Source: an uncultured Bacteroidales bacterium (GTDB lineage Bacteria > Bacteroidota > Bacteroidia > Bacteroidales > FEN-979). Taken from it: a DNA stretch of 64,000 bases. Shown here piece after piece: positions 43,136 through 52,949 of the stretch. A model generated the notes under the pieces. The model was not told the DNA's origin and did not search any database. It saw only the letters and a list, made by a program, of their open reading frames with translations. The position numbers and the translations under genes are program-made. Location: positions 186,001 to 250,000 of the forward strand of contig CAILVF010000087.1 in assembly GCA_903837605.1 (NCBI GenBank), read 5' to 3'. Position 1 is the first letter of the stretch. Each line of letters begins with the position of its first letter.

Positions 43136-45601
43136 TTATTTGATGAATAATAACTTTTTTGAAACTGAGGATTGGCCTGTGCTCAGGCGCACTATATAAT
43201 ATGCAGGGGCAAGATTAAGAGAGACCTTTGTAATTCCGGGAGGGACGAGTTGTTCCATCATCATTCTGCCTTCCATATCATAGATGCGAAGCATCTCAAA
43301 ACCCATGAATCCATCCAGGCCCTCTATCCTTAAATCTCCTTTCTCTGAAAACAACCCGATCGTTTTCGTTTCATTGGGAATGCTGATGCCGGTAGTATTA
43401 TTAAAATGCATGAAAAACCTGTCATTTTCGCATGGCTCGTGGCTTACAAAAACATAGGTGTCGTCTTCCCTGAGGTTGACACTATGGTTTTCAAGCCTGT
43501 CTTCCAGGTAAACAGCATCCCCGTTTGACAAAGTTTCAATACCTGTGAAATGAAATGTCAGAGTGTCGGACTTCCCTTTTTTAATTCCGATTGGAATGGT
43601 GCTGTTTCCTGATGGAATAAAATCCTGCAAAATCGAGTACATCCCTGACTTCATAAGGAAATACAATTGGGGTGCATAATGAAACCCAAAGATTTTTGAG
43701 ACGTTAAACATGGAATCCGGGATTACAGGCGGCAGCTTGGGGATATACAGTATACTTTCATCCTTGTAGGAACCGCCAGAGAGTGATATTCTCAATCCCA
43801 TATTGCTGTTTGGCTTATATGACTGCTGTATGCTGTGGGTCCTCGACGAGGCAGGGATGACAAGAGAAGGGAAAGTTGAGTAAGCCTGAATAAAAAATCC
43901 CTGCATTGCAGGAATAATCCCATCAGTAAGCGTCCCGGAAAGCCCGTTCCAGGTTTTATAATTTCCGGAAGCAGGATCCCAGACCCAAACGGCATTCCTG
44001 ATATCGGTTTTATCCCAGTATTGAATATCGGCAATTAATGCCGATGTGTATGGGTTACCAACCAGATTGTAACCATGGGAGTTTCCCGAAGTAAACGATA
44101 CCTGCACAGCGAGGTTGGAGTTGGTTACAGACCCCGAGAATGTTTTTATTGCATCCGATGATGAAGCCATCAGATATCCGATGCCTGGCCGGAAGCTTCG
44201 GTCGTCGCCCGGCTGGAAAGAGGTATTCCAACTGCCTGAATCGGTCTTTGAATTCACCCAGAGCGCAAAAGGTTCATCCCAGCGATAAAAGTCAGTGTTA
44301 CGATCGGGCGGATCAGCAACGAATCCGGGTTGGATGTTCTGAGCCGAAACAGGGGAAGAAATAAAATGATAATTGGCGTCATTTGAAGTAAGGTATTGCG
44401 AGATGAATTTTTCAGCTTTGACTGTTCCGTTGCCGCTTATGCAACCGTTGTGTATAAATGAACCCGTTGCAGCAGTGCTGTTGCCGGCTTTCAGCAACAG
44501 CCCCTCCGAAGTATTCAGATCAAGGTTACCCTGTAAAGTCAGGGCTATGTTTTGGGGTATAATGAAACGGCAGGGATTTTGGATGCTCAGGTTCCCATTA
44601 ATTGTTATATCTCCTGTACCTGCGGTCTTATCACCTGAGCCGCTTAGGACCAAGTGGCCGTAAGCAGCAGCATTCCCTATGGTCTGATCTCCGTTGCCTG
44701 AGTATTCCACTGTTGAAGCCGGACCGAAATTGTAGGAATTATTTGTAAAACCGATTATGCCCCAGCTCCCGGAGGTAAAGTTGAGAATGCCGCCGTCATT
44801 AACAGTAGTGGAATGGCATGCGCTCCCGCTGTTGGTGCAGATCACGGAAGCCGTATTCACAACACCTCCGTTGTTGACCGTTAAAGAGACAGTGTATGCC
44901 GCAGAGTTATTGTCGGTGGTGAGATACAGGATCCCTCCAACCGAAAGAATTCCGTTCACGGTTATGGAACCCCCGTAGCTTGAGCCGTTTGATGCATTGG
45001 GACCGTCGATACAGACATTTCCCGGACCCCCTGAGTTCCCGGGGCAATTCAGGGTAAATCCCTGATTTATTATAAGGTGGAAGTTGGACGCTGATTTATT
45101 ATTGAAGAATGCGGTTCCATTATACCTGAGATTGACATTCATGGCAAGAGTGAGTGAAGTCGAAGGATTGAGACCGGTGTTTTTTCTCATCCTTGATGCA
45201 TCGAATGACCCGCTCCCGCTGATCAGGCAGTTACTGCCTTCAATATTAAACGAGATCCCGTCGTAAACATTTCCGTTGCCGATAATCCCGTTGCAGCAGA
45301 TATTCCCGTAAATATCTACATATCGCTGGCTTCCGCCGGTATTAGCGTAGAGCTTTCCACCTGTTTCGACAGTAAGGGTTGTACAGGATTTTGTTCCGCT
45401 GCTGGGAATTGTGACGGTATGGCCTGTTTTAACAGTAACATTGTCGCTCTGGGCGGGGACAACACCTCCAACCCAGGTGCTGGTACTGGTCCAAGGACCT
45501 GATTGTGCAGTTATTATATCCGCGGCTTCACTTTTTATTGAAGCCCAGGCCAGCAGCAGGCATGCCACTGCTCCTGAAAATAGTTTTCCCTTCATAAGCA
45601 T
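43136..45601 (-). CDS. Exported beta-helix-like protein with T9SS sorting domain
   Basis: 821 aa; a start at 45595 (MKGKLFSGAVACLLLAWASI) would give two fewer residues. Signal peptide, then a G8-domain-like N-terminus (GPWTSTSTWVGGVVPAQSDN, VTVKTGHTVTIP) and a long beta-helical region rich in Gly, Asn and Ser (residues about 60-400). From 400 on is an unrecognised region with many 'GYNLVGNPYTSALI'-type strands. It ends in a T9SS type A sorting domain (MLRIYDMEGRMMMEQLVPPG, LAPAYYIVRLS). So it is a secreted surface protein, possibly adhesive. No enzymatic motif is seen. Confidence 0.85.
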   Translation of the reverse strand: MLMKGKLFSGAVACLLLAWASIKSEAADIITAQSGPWTSTSTWVGGVVPAQSDNVTVKTGHTVTIPSSGTKSCTTLTVETGGKLYANTGGSQRYVDIYGNICCNGIIGNGNVYDGISFNIEGSNCLISGSGSFDASRMRKNTGLNPSTSLTLAMNVNLRYNGTAFFNNKSASNFHLIINQGFTLNCPGNSGGPGNVCIDGPNASNGSSYGGSITVNGILSVGGILYLTTDNNSAAYTVSLTVNNGGVVNTASVICTNSGSACHSTTVNDGGILNFTSGSWGIIGFTNNSYNFGPASTVEYSGNGDQTIGNAAAYGHLVLSGSGDKTAGTGDITINGNLSIQNPCRFIIPQNIALTLQGNLDLNTSEGLLLKAGNSTAATGSFIHNGCISGNGTVKAEKFISQYLTSNDANYHFISSPVSAQNIQPGFVADPPDRNTDFYRWDEPFALWVNSKTDSGSWNTSFQPGDDRSFRPGIGYLMASSSDAIKTFSGSVTNSNLAVQVSFTSGNSHGYNLVGNPYTSALIADIQYWDKTDIRNAVWVWDPASGNYKTWNGLSGTLTDGIIPAMQGFFIQAYSTFPSLVIPASSRTHSIQQSYKPNSNMGLRISLSGGSYKDESILYIPKLPPVIPDSMFNVSKIFGFHYAPQLYFLMKSGMYSILQDFIPSGNSTIPIGIKKGKSDTLTFHFTGIETLSNGDAVYLEDRLENHSVNLREDDTYVFVSHEPCENDRFFMHFNNTTGISIPNETKTIGLFSEKGDLRIEGLDGFMGFEMLRIYDMEGRMMMEQLVPPGITKVSLNLAPAYYIVRLSTGQSSVSKKLLFIK

Positions 45602-45659
45602 TTTTAAGCTTAATCCGGGAAAGAGGAAAAAGTGATAGGATCAAAGAAAAAAAAGCGGC

Positions 45660-46955
45660 CTACTTTTTACGGACAGGTTTATGGTAATAGATCTTCCCTT
45701 TGGATGTTTTTGAATATTTTGCATGTTTAATGGTATGCGGGGGAGCCGGGGTAGCTCTTTTGCCATTAATATATTTTGCGATGAAAGCATCCGGAATCCT
45801 TTTTGAATTGCGGAGCCCGGTCATCAGCTTTTTAGCTTCAGCAAGGTCGGTAAACGAACCTATGGTATAACGGTACCAGCCGCCGGAGAATTCTTTTGAA
45901 ACGGTCTGGCTTAGTTTGAATTTCTCACGTATCTGTTCTGCGCTGTATGTATCCTCTTTGAAAGCGAAGACCTGGACCCTGTAGGAGATCCCTTTAACCG
46001 GAGCGACCATGACATTGGTATCTTCCATGACCTCATCCTTAGGTGAGGCTGTGTCGGGTATAAGGACAGGAAGATTTGGTTTCAAAGTGTCTTTTGAAGG
46101 CAGGGGCGGAGGAAGCTTTGGATATGCGGCTTGTTGTTTTGCAGCCTGTTCCTTTTGCTTTTCCGCTGCTATCTCCGCTGCGAGAAGCGGCTGTGGAGGA
46201 GGTGGTCCGATCTGTTTCTGTGGAGAAGCAGGGCTTAGTTTGTCGCTGGAACGTTTGTTAAAGTTATAGGTAATGTTGAAAGCCAGAAGGCTGTAGGAAT
46301 CATACGGGTATCCGCCAACCGTCGCATCAAGCCTGTCGATGGCCAGACTTCTGAGAGTCCATTCGAGACCAAGGTTTACTTTATCTTTAATGCTGAAATA
46401 AGCACCAAGACCTGCCGGGATTACAATATGGGGATTAATGGTTTCCCAGCTCCCGTCAGTTGCGATAATTGCGTTTGTAGTGATATCTTTTTTCTTGGTG
46501 ATCCAATTCACTGCGCCGGCGCCAATGGTCCCATAAACAAAGAAAAACCGCTTGGGATTGTATCTCAAGATGAGATTGGAAAAGTTAATGGTTGCATTGA
46601 GGTTTAATTCAAAAAGGGTGCTTGTAAAATACTGGTTACAAGGGCTGCCGTCTTTATACTTTAACTTTTCACCTGCCAGCTGGCCCCAGAGAAACTGTCC
46701 CCTCAGCATGAAGACATGGCTCAGCTGCCGGTTTAATGAAAAGGTGCCGGCATACCGAATCTCATTGATAGGGCTGGTTGCGGGAAGAAAATTATTTTGT
46801 TTAATATCTCCGAAAAAAATATTTGGCCCCCCGCTGATACTAAATGACCAATTATCGAAAAACCGCTTACCAAGAGTTCCAACAGTCTGGGATTCCACCC
46901 TGGAGCCTAGAAACAGTAAAAAGAGGAGGATTAGGAAGGGAGTTTTTTTATGCAT
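45660..46955 (-). CDS. Outer-membrane beta-barrel protein with SPOR domain
   Basis: 431 aa. Signal peptide (about 1-22, ending RVESQ), an OMP-like beta-barrel up to about residue 225 (FSISGGPNIFFGDIKQNNF to DSYSLLAFNITYNFN), a Pro/Ala/Lys-rich linker (about 230-310) and a SPOR domain at about 325-395 (YRVQVFAFKEDTYSAEQIRE, GWYRYTIGSFTDLAEAKKL). SPOR binds denuded septal peptidoglycan, so the protein may link the outer membrane to the cell wall. A 7-bp inverted repeat (GAGTATC/GATACTC, 46957-46994) lies just upstream. Confidence 0.8.
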   Translation of the reverse strand: MHKKTPFLILLFLLFLGSRVESQTVGTLGKRFFDNWSFSISGGPNIFFGDIKQNNFLPATSPINEIRYAGTFSLNRQLSHVFMLRGQFLWGQLAGEKLKYKDGSPCNQYFTSTLFELNLNATINFSNLILRYNPKRFFFVYGTIGAGAVNWITKKKDITTNAIIATDGSWETINPHIVIPAGLGAYFSIKDKVNLGLEWTLRSLAIDRLDATVGGYPYDSYSLLAFNITYNFNKRSSDKLSPASPQKQIGPPPPQPLLAAEIAAEKQKEQAAKQQAAYPKLPPPLPSKDTLKPNLPVLIPDTASPKDEVMEDTNVMVAPVKGISYRVQVFAFKEDTYSAEQIREKFKLSQTVSKEFSGGWYRYTIGSFTDLAEAKKLMTGLRNSKRIPDAFIAKYINGKRATPAPPHTIKHAKYSKTSKGKIYYHKPVRKK

Positions 46956-47047
46956 GGAGTATCCGCTGGATTAAGATCTGGCGTAAAGATACTCGCATAA
47001 GAAAGGGGAAAAATAGCTGTTTCAAGAACTTTATTAACAGCCCATTG

Positions 47048-48154
47048 TTACTTCTTCAGTTGAAGTGCACGGGTGAAATCGGTGACCGAGTTTGCATAGT
47101 CCCCCGTGGCTTTGAGGACAAAACCACGGTAGTAATAACCGTCGGAGTAATCGGGTTTTAATTGGACCACCGTATTGAAATCCGCAACGGATTTTTTATA
47201 ATCAAGCATTTTCAGGTAGACCAGCCCGCGGTTGCATAATGCATCAATACCCCTTGGATTTCTCCTTATAGCGGCAGAGAGATCAGAGAGGGCTTTTCCG
47301 TATTTTTCCATAAATGCATAAAGGCAGCCCCTGTTATTGTACCCCATGTATGAACGGGTTTGGCCGAGAAGCAGGTTATAGGACTTCATAGCCTGTATGT
47401 TGTCGCCAGAAAGCCGGTACATATATCCCAGGTCGAGCAGGATCAGGGTGTCTTCGGGTGCTTTCAGGTCGTGCACTTTGACAAGCATGTCGATAGATTT
47501 CTTGTACCGTCCCAGCCGGTAGCTATACGTCCCGTAATTGTAATACGCTTCCAGGAATTTTTCCTCCCTTGTGCAGAATCCATAGAGAGCGTCGATGAGA
47601 AGGGTATCGGTAGGTTTGTTAAGTACCTGGTTGGTTCCGAGGATATAGGAGATAAAGACTCTTTCTTTTGTGAATTCAGCATTGTTCCAGTAATCGGGTT
47701 TCATCAGCTCCTGGCCTGGAACATTCAATGTGGCGCCACAGATGCTCAGGATGCTGTCCTTCATGTGCAGCTGCATAAACGACAGCGCAATGAAGAAGTT
47801 GCACATATTCCGGTTGATATTCGTATCCTGTCTTGCTATTTTGAAGTCACGTATAGATTCATTGTACATGCCCTGTTTAAGCAGGCTTATTCCGCGGTAA
47901 AAATGAATAGCACTTTTGGCATTGCTTTTGGGGAAGAGGTCATCCTTGTATTTATCGGCAAGCGTAGAAAAGTCCGTTTTATACTCTAAAATGCAGAGCT
48001 CCCTTAAAGGAGGTATCTGGTCTTTCCCCTGCTTGTCGTTTGGATTCTGACCGGTCTTGTCCTTAGCTTTGGGAGCAGGCTGTTTCTGGGCAACGCAAAA
48101 CAGGGGTATCGCAATGATAATCAATAGTGAGACTGTGGCAATATGCTTTTTCAT
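47048..48154 (-). CDS. Exported TPR protein
   Basis: 368 aa from the ATG at 48154 (MKKHIATVSLLIIIAIPLFC); the frame also opens at a TTG at 48163. Signal peptide or signal anchor, then tetratricopeptide repeats from about residue 60: AIHFYRGISLLKQGMYNESI, YGTYSYRLGRYKKSIDMLVK, ALCNRGLVYLKMLDYKKSVA and YYYRGFVLKATGDYANSVTD. No other domain. A -7 element ends only 6 bp before the ATG. Protein-interaction scaffold; function unknown. Confidence 0.85.
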   Translation of the reverse strand: MKKHIATVSLLIIIAIPLFCVAQKQPAPKAKDKTGQNPNDKQGKDQIPPLRELCILEYKTDFSTLADKYKDDLFPKSNAKSAIHFYRGISLLKQGMYNESIRDFKIARQDTNINRNMCNFFIALSFMQLHMKDSILSICGATLNVPGQELMKPDYWNNAEFTKERVFISYILGTNQVLNKPTDTLLIDALYGFCTREEKFLEAYYNYGTYSYRLGRYKKSIDMLVKVHDLKAPEDTLILLDLGYMYRLSGDNIQAMKSYNLLLGQTRSYMGYNNRGCLYAFMEKYGKALSDLSAAIRRNPRGIDALCNRGLVYLKMLDYKKSVADFNTVVQLKPDYSDGYYYRGFVLKATGDYANSVTDFTRALQLKK

Positions 48155-48160
48155 GGAAGG

Positions 48161-48168
48161 CAAATATA
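48161..48168 (-). promoter_or_regulatory. Bacteroidota -7 element at the TPR gene, leaderless-like spacing
   Basis: Minus-strand TATATTTG, a perfect TAnnTTTG. Only 6 bp separate it from the ATG at 48154, so transcription would begin at or next to the start codon. Confidence 0.4.
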
Positions 48169-48255
48169 ACGCTTTTGAGAAAAAAAATATTAATGCTTCT
48201 TTTAAGATATCATCGGATTATTAACAATACTATCAGGGTTTTAAGTTTGAATGCC

Positions 48256-49644
48256 TTATTTTCCCAAAGGTTCATGAACGGGAGCATAAGGTTTGATGGT
48301 GTACTTCTTTTTACGCGGGAAGAAAACCGGGGTCCATTCCACTTCAATATAAGCGGCAGAAATCGGAACACCGGGTTTGAAATTCCAGCCATTATAGTTT
48401 GTCATTGCTGCGCCAGGGAACAGGAGCTGGTAATCAAGGGTTAATTCAAGTGTATGGACCGGTGAATAAGTGAACGTAATCTCAGCCTGGTGCAAAAAGC
48501 TCTTGGGAACCTTGACGACCTCGATCCTGAGGCTGTCGGGATTGAATGTACGGATATAAGGATGGACGAGGCTGAACCAGTGATATGCTGCTTCAATAGA
48601 GAAATTATGAGTGATATCGAAGGTTGCGACAAAATACAGGTTGTTAAGTCCGGGGTGAAGGTTCAGGCGGTAGGTATTAGTAAGAACACTTCCATTGCCA
48701 AACGATCGGGTCATATTCCCGTAGAGCATGCTGAACCCGTGCACCATCCATTTGTTTTCTGCCGAATCAGCGTAGTTATCACCGCTCATATGCTCAAAGG
48801 CAGGCATCAGGTTAAGCCATGGTGCGGCACGATAGCTTACATATAAAGCTGCATACCAGGCACTCAGTAAACGGCCGTCGTTCACATGTCCGAACTGGTA
48901 ATACCCTGCCAGGTTGAAATCCCAGTCGTCAAGCGACAGCCATCCGGAACCACCGAAAGTGTTGCTGCCATATAGCAGGGTCTTGTCTGTTCCATTGTCG
49001 TTGGCAGTGAAAATATTCTGAAAGGTCAGTGACAGTTGATCGTCGAACAATCGTTTATAGGCATAAAGGTACGACATGTACCTGTAATTGTTAACCGTGC
49101 GGTTTGTGCTGAAAATTCCAACGCCCGGGTCAAATTTATTTGCGGCAAATCCCAGGTCGGCCATGAGGCTTGTATCGGGATCAAGGTAATGGGCAATGAT
49201 CGCGTTATGGCTTGTGACCAGGCCGTTAAAGTCCCGGGCTGCAAAAAAGCGCTGATCGTCGTAATTGATTTCTATCCTTCCGGCCTGGAGTGAAAAATAT
49301 TTCGAGAAATAATACCTGAACCAGGCTTCGTAAAAACCAAAGTTAAATTCACCCGGAGGCTTGATCATAGAAAGAGTTGTTCCTTTGTTATAGGTTACAA
49401 ATAAGGACGCGTAAGCATTCCATTTTCTATGTAAATATTTAAAGTCCAGTTCCCCGAATCCCGCGAAATTCAAGGTTTTGCTTTTCAGTGAATCCGAAAT
49501 TGTACGGTGCAGGTTCATATTCGAAAGCCTTCCGTCAATATCGCCTGAAAGTATAAACTGGGCCCTGGCCGGTTCAACGAAACACGTCATCCGCAATACA
49601 ACAAGCAGGATTAAAAATTTGCGGGGAAAGTACTTTTTGGGCAC
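48256..49644 (-). CDS. Porin-like outer-membrane protein (alginate-export-like)
   Basis: 462 aa with a GTG start at 49644; no ATG lies in frame upstream, and the -7 element at 49671-49678 is 26 bp away. Signal peptide (about 1-28, ending EPARAQ). The remainder alternates hydrophobic and aromatic strands typical of a beta-barrel of 16 or more strands (LSLTFQNIFTAND, AWYAALYVSYRAAPWLNLMP, ISAAYIEVEWTPVFFPRK at the end). It resembles the alginate-export/DUF-type porins of Bacteroidota. Solute unknown. Confidence 0.75.
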   Translation of the reverse strand: MPKKYFPRKFLILLVVLRMTCFVEPARAQFILSGDIDGRLSNMNLHRTISDSLKSKTLNFAGFGELDFKYLHRKWNAYASLFVTYNKGTTLSMIKPPGEFNFGFYEAWFRYYFSKYFSLQAGRIEINYDDQRFFAARDFNGLVTSHNAIIAHYLDPDTSLMADLGFAANKFDPGVGIFSTNRTVNNYRYMSYLYAYKRLFDDQLSLTFQNIFTANDNGTDKTLLYGSNTFGGSGWLSLDDWDFNLAGYYQFGHVNDGRLLSAWYAALYVSYRAAPWLNLMPAFEHMSGDNYADSAENKWMVHGFSMLYGNMTRSFGNGSVLTNTYRLNLHPGLNNLYFVATFDITHNFSIEAAYHWFSLVHPYIRTFNPDSLRIEVVKVPKSFLHQAEITFTYSPVHTLELTLDYQLLFPGAAMTNYNGWNFKPGVPISAAYIEVEWTPVFFPRKKKYTIKPYAPVHEPLGK

Positions 49645-49670
49645 TGGCAGAGTAATAATGCTAACGGGGG

Positions 49671-49678
49671 CAAAAATA
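49671..49678 (-). promoter_or_regulatory. Bacteroidota -7 element for the porin-like gene
   Basis: Minus-strand TATTTTTG, a perfect TAnnTTTG, 26 bp upstream of the GTG start at 49644, which supports that start. Confidence 0.5.
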
Positions 49679-49743
49679 AGGTATTTGATATAAAGTCCTC
49701 ATTAATATTGTGTTTTAATCTCCTGCCGTCAACTCTCTTTTTG

Positions 49744-49751
49744 TACTTTTG
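49744..49751 (+). promoter_or_regulatory. Bacteroidota -7 element for the DUF2723 gene
   Basis: TACTTTTG, matching TAnnTTTG, 40 bp upstream of the ATG at 49792. The leader carries no obvious hairpin. Confidence 0.5.
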
Positions 49752-49791
49752 CCCTGTAATTTCAACAATTCATTAAAACACCAGGTTATTT

Positions 49792-52700
49792 ATGAACCAG
49801 TTCCGAAAGCTTAATACAATTGCCGGCTGGGTGGTTTTTGCCATTGCCGCTATTGTGTATATAAAAACTGTAGAGCCCACTGTAAGCTGGTGGGATCCGG
49901 GCGAACATATCGCCACATCATACAAACTTCAGATCGGGCATCCCCCCGGGGCGCCCACTTTCCAGCTTACCGCCCGTGTGCTTTCACTTTTTGCTTTCGG
50001 CGATACAAGCAAAGTAGCTTTGATGATCAATATGATTTCGGTTCTCAGCAGCGCTTTCGTGATCCTTTTCCTTTTCTGGACCATTACAATGATTGCGAAA
50101 AAGCTTGTCGTTCCAAAGGGAGAAGAGATGACCAAAGAAAAAATGTGGACTATCCTTGCTGCCGGATTCATAGGATCGATGACTTTCACATTCACTGACT
50201 CTTTTTGGTTTTCGGCGGTCGAGGCCAACGTATTTGCAATGTCGTATTTCTGTACCTCGGTTGTTGTTTGGGCTATCTTTAAATGGGAAGAAGTGGCTGA
50301 TGAAAAACATCATTACCGCTGGCTGATATTCGTCTCGTTCATGATTGGCCTGTCAATCGGCGTCCACCTCCTGAACCTGCTTACTATCCCGGCACTTTCC
50401 ATGGTTTATTATTTCAGGAAATACAAGCCAACAAAATGGGGTATTGCAATCGCCCTGGGAATCTCTTTTGTGCTAGTCGCCACTTTGATGTATTTCGTTA
50501 TCCCATGGATACCCAAACTGGCAAGTTATTTCGAGCTTTTGTTTGTAAACGGATTTGGGCTGCCATTCAATTCGGGGACCATTGTTTATTTCCTGTTATT
50601 CATCGGCCTGCTGGTCTGGGGATTATGGTATACCAGGCAGAAAGGAAAAACCGTTGCGAATACCATACTGCTTTCCCTTTCATTTTTACTTATCGGGTAT
50701 TCTGCGTTTATTTCTCTTGTGATCCGCGCCAATGCCGATACTCCAATCAATGAGAACAAACCCAAAGATGCTCTCACCCTGGTCTCATTCCTGAATCGTG
50801 AACAATATGGCACCTGGCCCTTCCTTTATGGTCAGTATTATACGGCTCCTGTTATCTCTTATGCCGACGGAAGTCCTATTTACAAAAAAAACACCACCAC
50901 GGGCAGGTATCAGGTTGTTGATGACCGCAAAGGCACAATTCCTGTGTATGACCCCCGGTTCACGACGATTTTACCACGAATGTACTGCACGAACCAGGAA
51001 AGGCCCGGAAGCTCAGAATTCTTTAAGAACTGGGGAGGTCCCGGCGTCCCTATTGAGATCACCGGGCAGGATGGCAAAACGGAAACCGTCAACAAACCTA
51101 CGTTCGGTGAAAACCTCAAGTTTATGTTCACCTACCAGCTAAACTGGATGTACCTGCGTTATTTCCTTTGGAATTTCTCGGGAAGGCAGGATGATGTACA
51201 GAGCTTCGGAAGCATAAAGAACGGTAACTGGATTACCGGCATCCCCTTCATAGATAAATACCATATAGGGAACTCCTTAAGCGATCTTCCCGACAGCGTA
51301 AAAGCAAGAGCATCACATAAATACTTCATGCTGCCCCTTATACTGGGGCTTATAGGGTTTTTCTTCCAGCTGAAAAAAGATTACAGGAACAGCATTATCG
51401 TAATCCTGCTTTTCTTCATGACCGGGCTGGCCATAACCCTCTATCTGAACCAGAAACCTTTTGAGCCCAGGGAAAGGGATTATTCCTACGCAGGCTCTTT
51501 CATGGCATTTTCAATCTGGATAGGTCTCGGTGTCATTGCCCTGGTTGATTTTCTACAGAGAAGAACAAAGCTGAAAGGAATTCTCCCGGTGATCCTGGTA
51601 ACGGTATTTTCAACCCTTTTGGTCCCGGTGATCGTTGCCCAGCAAAACTGGAAGGATCATGACCGCAGCGGAAAATTCGCCGCCAGGGACTTTGCTGCAA
51701 ACTACCTGAACTCCTGTGACAAAAACGCTGTACTTGTTACCAATGGAGACAATGACACCTTCCCGCTTTGGTATAACCAGGAAGTGGAAGGTGTAAGAAC
51801 GGATGTCAGGATAGTCAACAGGGAACTTGCATCAGGCTCATGGTACATCGAACAATTGTATAAAAAAATGTACGAATCTGACCCTGTGGCCTTAAGTATC
51901 CCGGCCGAAAAATATCAGCCCGGGACCAACGATATTGTCATGTTTTATGATGTCGGGTTCAAAGGGTATGTGGAGTTGAAGGACTTTATTGATTTCATCA
52001 GGAGCAATGATCCCCAAACCTTTGTGACTGTTCAAAGCGGGGAAAGGATCAAGTTCTTTCCTGCCAAAAAGATCAAGATCACTGTTAATAAGGAAAACTG
52101 CCTGAAATATGGTATCGTTCCTGAATATTTCAAGGATAAAATGGTTGATTCGATTACGTTCAGCATCAAATCGAACCTGCTATACAAGAATGATATCATG
52201 ACGCTCGACATGATTGCCAGCAACGATTGGAAGCGGCCTATTTATTTTGCTGCCCCGAATTCAGTCCGCAACTTCCTCGACATTGAACAATATTGTTATA
52301 TGGAAGGCTGGATATATAAGTTCATGCCCATTAAACCTGATTCCAGCAATTTTATCCCTTCGCTTGGAAGCATTGATGCAATAGGTTCTTACAATATTGC
52401 GATGAACAAATGCAAATGGGGCAACCTCAATGATCCCAGGGTCTATGTTGATCCAGAAAGCTATAATAATTCAATGAGACCGAAGATGGATGCTTTGTTT
52501 GTTGGCCAGATGCTTCTCGACAAGGGAATGAAAAAGGAATGCAAAGCGCTGGTTGACCAGTACATGACTCAATTCCCAGATCCAAAATTCGTGTATGATA
52601 TGTATAACCTGCCTTTTGTCGACATGTATTATAAGACAGGCGACACAGCATCCGCAGTAAAACTCAGCAGCAGGATTGCTGATATCATGGGCCAGAACCT

Positions 52701-52869
52701 TGATTATTATGCCTCGTTTTCGGCTTCGGACAAAACTGTTTTCAGTGAAGATATACAAACGGCGGTCGAGGTGCTGAACCGGCTTAAATCTTCTGCGGAA
52801 CAATACAAACAACCAAAACTCAGTGCAAAATTGGATGTACTGATAAAACAAAAGAATCCGGGAATTTAG
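49792..52869 (+). CDS. DUF2723 (TMEM260/GT117-type) membrane protein
   Basis: 1025 aa. The N-terminal half (to about residue 590) has about 12 membrane helices with the DUF2723 signature IYIKTVEPTVSWWDPGEHIA and KLQIGHPPGAPTFQLTARVL; the C-terminal half is soluble and ends in TPR-like helices. The family is related to eukaryotic TMEM260, an O-mannosyltransferase (GT117), so it may glycosylate exported proteins on a polyprenol sugar donor. In Bacteroidota the activity is unproven. Asp/Glu in the first external loop (WDPGEH) fit a GT-C catalytic site. A terminator follows at 52892. Confidence 0.85.
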   Translation: MNQFRKLNTIAGWVVFAIAAIVYIKTVEPTVSWWDPGEHIATSYKLQIGHPPGAPTFQLTARVLSLFAFGDTSKVALMINMISVLSSAFVILFLFWTITMIAKKLVVPKGEEMTKEKMWTILAAGFIGSMTFTFTDSFWFSAVEANVFAMSYFCTSVVVWAIFKWEEVADEKHHYRWLIFVSFMIGLSIGVHLLNLLTIPALSMVYYFRKYKPTKWGIAIALGISFVLVATLMYFVIPWIPKLASYFELLFVNGFGLPFNSGTIVYFLLFIGLLVWGLWYTRQKGKTVANTILLSLSFLLIGYSAFISLVIRANADTPINENKPKDALTLVSFLNREQYGTWPFLYGQYYTAPVISYADGSPIYKKNTTTGRYQVVDDRKGTIPVYDPRFTTILPRMYCTNQERPGSSEFFKNWGGPGVPIEITGQDGKTETVNKPTFGENLKFMFTYQLNWMYLRYFLWNFSGRQDDVQSFGSIKNGNWITGIPFIDKYHIGNSLSDLPDSVKARASHKYFMLPLILGLIGFFFQLKKDYRNSIIVILLFFMTGLAITLYLNQKPFEPRERDYSYAGSFMAFSIWIGLGVIALVDFLQRRTKLKGILPVILVTVFSTLLVPVIVAQQNWKDHDRSGKFAARDFAANYLNSCDKNAVLVTNGDNDTFPLWYNQEVEGVRTDVRIVNRELASGSWYIEQLYKKMYESDPVALSIPAEKYQPGTNDIVMFYDVGFKGYVELKDFIDFIRSNDPQTFVTVQSGERIKFFPAKKIKITVNKENCLKYGIVPEYFKDKMVDSITFSIKSNLLYKNDIMTLDMIASNDWKRPIYFAAPNSVRNFLDIEQYCYMEGWIYKFMPIKPDSSNFIPSLGSIDAIGSYNIAMNKCKWGNLNDPRVYVDPESYNNSMRPKMDALFVGQMLLDKGMKKECKALVDQYMTQFPDPKFVYDMYNLPFVDMYYKTGDTASAVKLSSRIADIMGQNLDYYASFSASDKTVFSEDIQTAVEVLNRLKSSAEQYKQPKLSAKLDVLIKQKNPGI

Positions 52870-52891
52870 TACTTTAGCTTGCCCGGAGAGG

Positions 52892-52927
52892 CCTGGCAGG
52901 GGATACAAATTTTTATCCACTGCCGGG
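52892..52927 (+). terminator. Rho-independent terminator of the DUF2723 gene
   Basis: Stem arms CCTGGCAGGGGATA (52892-52905) and TATCCACTGCCGGG (52914-52927) pair over 14 positions with one wobble and one mismatch, and an 8-nt AT-rich loop. The following TCTTTGCTTTT is T-rich. It lies 22 bp after the stop at 52869 and 22 bp before the next start. Confidence 0.75.
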
Positions 52928-52949
52928 TCTTTGCTTTTAACATTGATAT

